From NCBI RefSeq assembly GCF_000236705.1, contig NC_016599.1, forward strand, positions 1,922,001 through 1,986,000: a DNA stretch of 64,000 bases, read 5' to 3'. This document shows, piece by piece, positions 59,668 through 64,000 of the stretch. The notes below the pieces were generated by a model, which was not told the origin of the DNA, did no database searches, and saw only the letters and a list, made by a program, of their open reading frames with translations. The DNA is from Owenweeksia hongkongensis DSM 17368 (GTDB lineage Bacteria; Bacteroidota; Bacteroidia; Flavobacteriales; Schleiferiaceae). The translations under genes and the position numbers were made by a program. The first letter of the stretch is position 1. Every line of letters starts with the position of its first letter.

Positions 59668-59786
59668 TGAAATTCTTAAAGGAAATAGTAATCTATTAAT
59701 AAACTGTGAAGCTTAGGGTTTAGTGTAAAGACAAATAAAGCTTCTCACGAATATACCATAAATAGGGAAATGCAAACCTTAGAAAA

Positions 59787-59856
59787 GCTCCGAGCTTCAA
59801 GTTGCAAGCTAATAGCTTACGGCTTGAGACTTGAAGCTTGCGGTTTACAGCTCTCT
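59787..59856 (+). repeat. Ten-unit degenerate heptamer repeat
   Basis: Ten 7-base units in exact phase (consensus GCTTnnn; for example GCTTCAA, GCTTACG, GCTTGAG, ACTTGAA, GCTTGCG) fill the gap and end one base before the kmo stop codon. Confidence 0.75.
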
Positions 59857-59857
59857 C

Positions 59858-61207
59858 TCAATACTTCCCCAGCAATTCCAAAATCTTCGTCTCTACTTTT
59901 GGATCTTCCCAATTTTGATGAATATCCGGCATTGCCATCACCTCTTCCATAATTCTATCCTGGCGCTGACCTTCTTTCAAAGCATCAGAATAGCGAATAT
60001 CACTAAAAGTAACCATTGAATAAAGTGGTATCCACTTTCCCGGATTGTTTCGACTAAACTTGGCTTCTATCTTTTTGCGAAGAAGAAAATCCGCATTACC
60101 GGTAAGGTCGCGCATCTCCACAAAGTTGCGCATCGCCAAATCAGCAATAGCGTCTGCATCAGGCTTACGTTGAGTTTCAAATTCCTTCAGAATAGTATTC
60201 CAATCATCGCCATGCTGACTCATAATTTCTTCTAAAACAGTACAGTCTTCAAAACCACTGTTCATACCTTGTCCGTAAAAAGGAACGATGGCGTGAGAAG
60301 CATCGCCCAGTAAAGCCACCTTTCCATTTTTTGACCATGGGAAGCAGCGAATAATCACCAATGAAGACACAGGATTGTTTTCCCATTCTTCATCAAAATT
60401 CGTCATTAGCTCCAAAGCATCAGCAAAATGTTCCTTGAAAAAGGCGCGAGCTTTCTCCAAAGTATTAACTGTTTCAAAGGAGGTTTCGCCTTCGTTGGCA
60501 AAAAACAAAGTACAAGTAAAACTGCCATCAGGGTTGGGAAGAGCAATGAGCATATAGCTGCCGCGCGGCCAGATATGCAGCGCTTCCTTCTCCATTTTAT
60601 GCGTACCATCGGCATTTGCAGGAATACTCAATTCCTTGTAACCATGCTCGATATACTGTTGCGAATAGTTGAATCTATCGGTTTTCACCATAGAAGAGCG
60701 AACAGCACTAAAAGCGCCATCCGTTCCAAAAAGCAAGTCGCCCTCTACTTTGGTAATTTCTTTGGTACTGTATGATTTAAAACTTGCCTCAGCAGTTTCT
60801 AAATTCACTCGCGTGCATTGCTGGTCAAAATCGATGGAAACATTGCTGTGTTTTTCAGCTTCATCCATCAGCAAAGCATTAAGCCCACCACGAGAAACAG
60901 AATAAATAGCCTCGCCATTAAGCCCGTACGGTTGGTTGGTAAGTTCCCCTTCGCGGGAATGCATCACGCGGCCATACATCGGTATCGCCATCTTGCGAAC
61001 TTCATCCGCCACACCTACACCTTCCAAAGCTTTCCAGCCTCGGTTGCTTAGCGCCAAATTTATAGACCTACCACCATCAATGGTGGTTTTGCGCATATCT
61101 GGGCGTCTTTCGTACACCTTTACATCGTGACCTTTTTTGGCCATATAACAGGCCAAAAGTGAGCCCACCAATCCTGCTCCGGCTATCGTTACTTTTTTGT
61201 TTTCCAT
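59858..61207 (-). CDS. kmo: Kynurenine 3-monooxygenase
   Basis: KMO is an FAD enzyme that hydroxylates L-kynurenine with NADPH and oxygen in tryptophan degradation. The 449-residue product begins MENKKVTIAGAGLVGSLLACYMAKKGHDVKVYERR (dinucleotide-binding motif) and carries GGRSINLALSNRGWKAL, DLLFGTDGAFSAVRSSM and LLGDASHAIVPFYGQGMNSGFEDC, all typical of this family. The ATG at 61207 lies 1 base past the kynU stop, so coupled translation is likely. A slightly longer start would need a TTG inside kynU. The C-terminal membrane anchor of eukaryotic KMO is absent, as in other bacteria. Confidence 0.93.
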   Translation of the reverse strand: MENKKVTIAGAGLVGSLLACYMAKKGHDVKVYERRPDMRKTTIDGGRSINLALSNRGWKALEGVGVADEVRKMAIPMYGRVMHSREGELTNQPYGLNGEAIYSVSRGGLNALLMDEAEKHSNVSIDFDQQCTRVNLETAEASFKSYSTKEITKVEGDLLFGTDGAFSAVRSSMVKTDRFNYSQQYIEHGYKELSIPANADGTHKMEKEALHIWPRGSYMLIALPNPDGSFTCTLFFANEGETSFETVNTLEKARAFFKEHFADALELMTNFDEEWENNPVSSLVIIRCFPWSKNGKVALLGDASHAIVPFYGQGMNSGFEDCTVLEEIMSQHGDDWNTILKEFETQRKPDADAIADLAMRNFVEMRDLTGNADFLLRKKIEAKFSRNNPGKWIPLYSMVTFSDIRYSDALKEGQRQDRIMEEVMAMPDIHQNWEDPKVETKILELLGKY

Positions 61208-61208
61208 G

Positions 61209-62489
61209 CTATTTGGCAAATTTCTTTAGTCCTTGCTCAAAGATTTTCCCGAAGCGGAAAATGTCCTCAAAGTTGTTGTACATCGGCACCGGAGCCATGC
61301 GGATTACATCCGGCTCACGCCAATCCGAAATCACACCATTTTCCATCAAATAGTCAAACACCTTACGACCAACACCCGGCACTATCACCGATAGCTGAGC
61401 ACCTCTTCTTTCCGGATCTTTTGGGGTAATAATTTTCAATTCTACGCCTGTGCTTTCACGAACCTGCTCTACCACAAACTGCAGATAAGCCGTCAGCTTT
61501 TTAGACTTTTCGCGCAAGCGTTGCATACCCGCCTGCTCAAAAAGCTCTAGGCTCGCCAAAAGTGGAACCATGGCAAAAACAGGAGCATTGCTCAGCTGCC
61601 AAGCTTCAGCCGTTGGGATAGGCTTAAAGGTTTCCGGCATTTTAAAACGCGTCTCCTTATCATGTCCCCACCAGCCTTCAAAGCGTGGTATTTCGGTTTG
61701 GCCGTGATGTTTTTCGTGAACAAATATTCCGCTCACCCCACCAGGACCACTATTCAAATATTTGTATCCGCACCAAGCGGCAAAGTCAACATCCCAGTCG
61801 TGAAGTTTGATGGGCATATTTCCCGCAGCGTGGGCCAAATCCCAGCCTACTACCGCGCCAATTTCCTTTCCCTTACGGGTGATGCGCTCCATGTCAAAAA
61901 ACTGACCGGTGTAATAATTCATACCACCCAGCATCACCAAAGCAATTTCATCAGCATGCTTTTCCAAGGTTTCAATCACGCGATCATCTGTGATTAATTC
62001 AGCTACAGGATCCGGTTGAATTTCGATAAGATCATCTTCCGTAAGGCCATGAAAACGCAACTGGCTGCGAAGTGCATATTGATCTGATGGAAAAGCCTTG
62101 CCTTCGCAAACTATTTTTTTCCTTTTCCCTTCCGGGCGAAAAAAGCTCACCATCAATAAGTGCAAGTTTGTGGTAAGGCCATTCATAGCAACTACTTCGC
62201 TAGGTTTCGCACCAACGATGCTCGCCAAAGGTTTTGTGAAAAATTCGTGATACTTCAGCCATGGTCTGCGGCTTTCGGTGTGTCCTTCTACTCCAAATGT
62301 CGCCCAGTCATCCAGCTCTTCACTGATATACTCGCGTGCATTTTTGGCTTGTAAGCCAAGAGAGTTTCCGGTAAAATATATGGCGTTTTCGCCCTTGTGC
62401 TGTGGAAATAAAAATTGAGCTCTGAAATTTTTCAATTCATCCTCCGCATCACATTTGAGCGCAAACTCTGCATTAAACTGATATTCCAT
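61209..62489 (-). CDS. kynU: Kynureninase
   Basis: Kynureninase is a PLP enzyme that cleaves kynurenine or 3-hydroxykynurenine to anthranilate or 3-hydroxyanthranilate plus alanine. The 426-residue product has FTGNSLGLQ near the start, VVGWDLAHAAGNMP and the PLP lysine at residue 243 in AWCGYKYLNSGPGG, then GWWGHDKETRFKMP. Next to kmo, the likely substrate is 3-hydroxykynurenine. The operon order is kynU-kmo, and the first (kynA) and later genes of the pathway are not in this window. Confidence 0.94.
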   Translation of the reverse strand: MEYQFNAEFALKCDAEDELKNFRAQFLFPQHKGENAIYFTGNSLGLQAKNAREYISEELDDWATFGVEGHTESRRPWLKYHEFFTKPLASIVGAKPSEVVAMNGLTTNLHLLMVSFFRPEGKRKKIVCEGKAFPSDQYALRSQLRFHGLTEDDLIEIQPDPVAELITDDRVIETLEKHADEIALVMLGGMNYYTGQFFDMERITRKGKEIGAVVGWDLAHAAGNMPIKLHDWDVDFAAWCGYKYLNSGPGGVSGIFVHEKHHGQTEIPRFEGWWGHDKETRFKMPETFKPIPTAEAWQLSNAPVFAMVPLLASLELFEQAGMQRLREKSKKLTAYLQFVVEQVRESTGVELKIITPKDPERRGAQLSVIVPGVGRKVFDYLMENGVISDWREPDVIRMAPVPMYNNFEDIFRFGKIFEQGLKKFAK

Positions 62490-62653
62490 GTATAAGGTGT
62501 TCTATAAATAAAAAACTGATGGCTTCTTCTCTCGTCATTTTCCCTTATGAGAAAGCCTAGCTGCGAAGTAAAAAACTTTTGAGTTATCAATGGAGTGAAT
62601 CATGTAAAAAGAGAGAAAAAGGTTAGATACCTGACGGATTTTAAACATCACAG

Positions 62654-62682
62654 CTTTTCCAAAGTTTGAAACTTTGGAAAAG
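62654..62682. repeat. REP-like palindrome 1
   Basis: CTTTTCCAAAGTTT (62654-62667) and its exact complement (62669-62682) are separated by one base, a 14-bp near-perfect palindrome in the gap between the ubiA-like gene and kynU. Confidence 0.7.
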
Positions 62683-62702
62683 ATACATGCACTAATAATA
62701 AA

Positions 62703-62734
62703 AGCCCTGACAGGGTTCTAAACCCTGACAGGCT
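62703..62734. repeat. REP-like palindrome 2
   Basis: An imperfect inverted repeat of about 14 bp with a CTAA loop holds the decamer CCCTGACAGG twice (62705-62714 and 62723-62732). It lies 7 bases from the end of the ubiA-like gene and could also act as its terminator. Confidence 0.6.
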
Positions 62735-62740
62735 AAATTC

Positions 62741-63592
62741 TCAAAACACCAAACTCCCCACCATCAAAAGCACCCCACAAAAAATAGGCACCCCTTCTAT
62801 CCAAAAGGAAAAATACAATTCACTGTGTTCACGATGCGAATAGCGCACCAGCCAGTAGCCGATTTCTAAGCCAACTAAAAGTGCAATTGTGTAAAAAACC
62901 GGATCACCAAAAACAAAAAGCCTTACTAAAAGCCACACTTGATATAGTAGAATAAAAAGCATGGACAATTGCCTTGCCTGATCGCGCCCAATCACCTGCG
63001 GAATAGTTTTCATGAGAGCATCGTCATACGGCACATCCCGAATGTCAAAAGGGATTACCAAAGCCAGAATCAGCAAAGTTCTCATCAAAAACTCCAAAAC
63101 ACTTTCCAGCGAAAGCGTATCATAAAGCACGGTGGGAACAATTACCGTAACATAACTCCAGGTAGCGGAAATCAAAAACATCTTTAGCCCCGGAGCCGTG
63201 CGAAGAGATGTGAAACTACTGAAGGGATTTTTAAAACTCAGCGGGTAGGTTGCCGAAATAATGCCAGGAAGAATCATTAACAAAATGAGCTCAACAGAAA
63301 ATATTTCTATAAAAGCTAAACCGGTGAGCGCTCCAAACACAAGCATAAAAAGCAAAACTTCGCTCCTGTGACCAGCTACCCAGGCTTTAAACGAAAGCTC
63401 ACTACGAAGGTCATAACCACGGATTTGCACAAAGCGCATATAGTTATAAGTGAAGGCAGTAGAAAAAATCACCATCAAAATGAAGCCAATATTTATAGAA
63501 GAGAACGATGACATGGTAAACAAACTAAAGGCACCAACAGCAATTCCCACCCACAAATTACTGTACACTACATATTTAGCCATTTTACCCAA
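62741..63592 (-). CDS. UbiA prenyltransferase-like membrane protein
   Basis: This 283-residue inner-membrane protein has about eight hydrophobic segments and resembles UbiA-superfamily prenyltransferases. The second aspartate motif is present (IPFDIRDVPYDD). The first motif (usual form NDxxDxxxD) is degenerate: the matching region reads FTYNYMRFVQIRGYD with no aspartate pair. So catalysis, if any, may differ from standard UbiA enzymes. The start may be the ATG of residue 1 or residue 4. It is divergent from gcvP across about 110 bases. No quinone or carotenoid gene is adjacent to suggest the substrate. Confidence 0.7.
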   Translation of the reverse strand: MGKMAKYVVYSNLWVGIAVGAFSLFTMSSFSSINIGFILMVIFSTAFTYNYMRFVQIRGYDLRSELSFKAWVAGHRSEVLLFMLVFGALTGLAFIEIFSVELILLMILPGIISATYPLSFKNPFSSFTSLRTAPGLKMFLISATWSYVTVIVPTVLYDTLSLESVLEFLMRTLLILALVIPFDIRDVPYDDALMKTIPQVIGRDQARQLSMLFILLYQVWLLVRLFVFGDPVFYTIALLVGLEIGYWLVRYSHREHSELYFSFWIEGVPIFCGVLLMVGSLVF

Positions 63593-63662
63593 GCGTAATA
63601 TTGATTTAATTTATACGAATAGAATATCCTTTATACTATATGCGTACAATGTCCTTAATCCT

Positions 63663-63670
63663 TACTTTTG
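63663..63670 (+). promoter_or_regulatory. gcvP promoter -7 box
   Basis: TACTTTTG matches TAnnTTTG and lies 33 bases before the gcvP ATG. The gap is too short for a glycine riboswitch and I see none. Confidence 0.5.
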
Positions 63671-63702
63671 CCGTCTCAAAAATCTAAAATATTATCATAG
63701 CT

Positions 63703-64000
63703 ATGACAACAGACTCATTTGCCTACCGACACATTGGCCCCAGAGAGGAAGATGTAAAAGCAATGCTTACGGCTGTAGGAGTTGATTCTATAGAAGAGTT
63801 GATCAACCAAACCGTGCCAAAAGATATTCGCCTAAAAGGTGAATTAAACCTTTCGGATACCTTTGGTGAGTCTGAATATTTGTCTCGAATAAGAGACATA
63901 GCTCGAAAGAATAAGGTTTTCAAAACCTATATTGGTTTGGGCTACCACCCTACTATTATGCCTGGTGTTATTCAGCGTAATATTTTAGAAAACCCAGGTT
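63703..64000 (+). CDS. gcvP: Glycine dehydrogenase (decarboxylating), P protein, N-terminal part
   Basis: GcvP is the PLP subunit of the glycine cleavage system. Only the first 99 codons are in the window: MTTDSFAYRHIGPREEDVKAML, VPKDIRL and the strongly conserved YIGLGYHPTIMPGVIQRNILENPG. The frame is open to the window edge. The start ATG is placed by the -7 box at 63663 and by the usual distance to RHIGP. Confidence 0.94.
   Translation, partial: MTTDSFAYRHIGPREEDVKAMLTAVGVDSIEELINQTVPKDIRLKGELNLSDTFGESEYLSRIRDIARKNKVFKTYIGLGYHPTIMPGVIQRNILENPG

Noticed and set aside
63593-63702. Glycine riboswitch in front of gcvP
   Set aside because: Only about 110 bases separate the divergent genes and the predicted leader is about 26 bases; no aptamer fits.
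1-64000. CRISPR array, insertion sequence, prophage or rRNA operon
   Set aside because: I found no regularly spaced identical repeats with unique spacers, no transposase or integrase, no phage block apart from the lone YopX-like gene, and no rRNA sequence. The heptamer arrays have no spacers.

Overview
The window is a chromosomal segment of a Bacteroidota bacterium, most likely a marine member of the Flavobacteriales (Cryomorphaceae/Schleiferiaceae-like; this placement is inferred). The support is: type IX secretion genes (porV, porU, a PorP/SprF-like gene, gldJ), several large secreted proteins with type A or type B type IX sorting domains, a YifB/RecA/TPR block, Bacteroidota-type promoter -7 boxes (TAnnTTTG) and almost no Shine-Dalgarno sequences. 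No prophage, insertion sequence, CRISPR array or rRNA is visible. The only structural RNA I can call firmly is one tRNA-Val(UAC).

Layout. 1-8.9 kb: the 5' part of pdhA (minus), then porV and porU (minus), divergent from a PorP/SprF-like gene and gldJ (plus). 8.9-18.6 kb: murF, an acyl-CoA dehydrogenase (minus), anmK, an amino-acid dehydrogenase, nhaD and a tight exbB-exbD-tonB-folC operon. 18.6-23.8 kb: a secreted type A protein, an O-methyltransferase, tRNA-Val, and three poorly characterised genes around a candidate leader or small RNA. 23.8-32.3 kb: yifB, recA, a TPR lipoprotein, glpQ-like and dienoyl-CoA-reductase-like genes, oligopeptidase B, and an orphan antitoxin-like gene next to repeats. 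32.4-48.3 kb: arsC, a 1.1-1.2 Mres-scale type B cell-surface protein of about 1,100 residues, prfB, lpd, a 1,360-residue hybrid histidine kinase, pabB, tilS, dsbD and a hypothetical gene. 48.4-64 kb: a 1,893-residue repeat-built secreted protein, a YopX-like gene, bcp, nth, a TolB-propeller/outer-membrane-barrel protein, kmo-kynU, a UbiA-like membrane protein and the start of gcvP.

How the genes work together. PorU and PorV form the cell-surface attachment complex that releases and anchors type IX cargo. Three likely cargo proteins lie in the same window (18555-20060, 32706-36032, 48373-54054). GldJ is needed for the same gliding/secretion machinery in F. johnsoniae. ExbB-ExbD-TonB would energise outer-membrane transport. 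Other genes are housekeeping: cell-wall synthesis and recycling (murF, anmK), folate (folC, pabB), translation (prfB, tilS, tRNA-Val), DNA repair (recA, nth), redox (dsbD, bcp), fatty-acid oxidation, and tryptophan/kynurenine catabolism.

The least explained material is non-coding. There are degenerate 7-bp-periodic repeats in three intergenic gaps (31.8, 56.1-56.3 and 59.8 kb), REP-like palindromes (31.9 and 62.65-62.73 kb), and a minus-strand promoter plus terminator with no gene between them (22.97-23.09 kb). Several genes also have a -7 box so close to the start codon that their mRNAs may be leaderless. I found no single spectacular new system. These repeat families and the orphan transcript are the best candidates for something undescribed.
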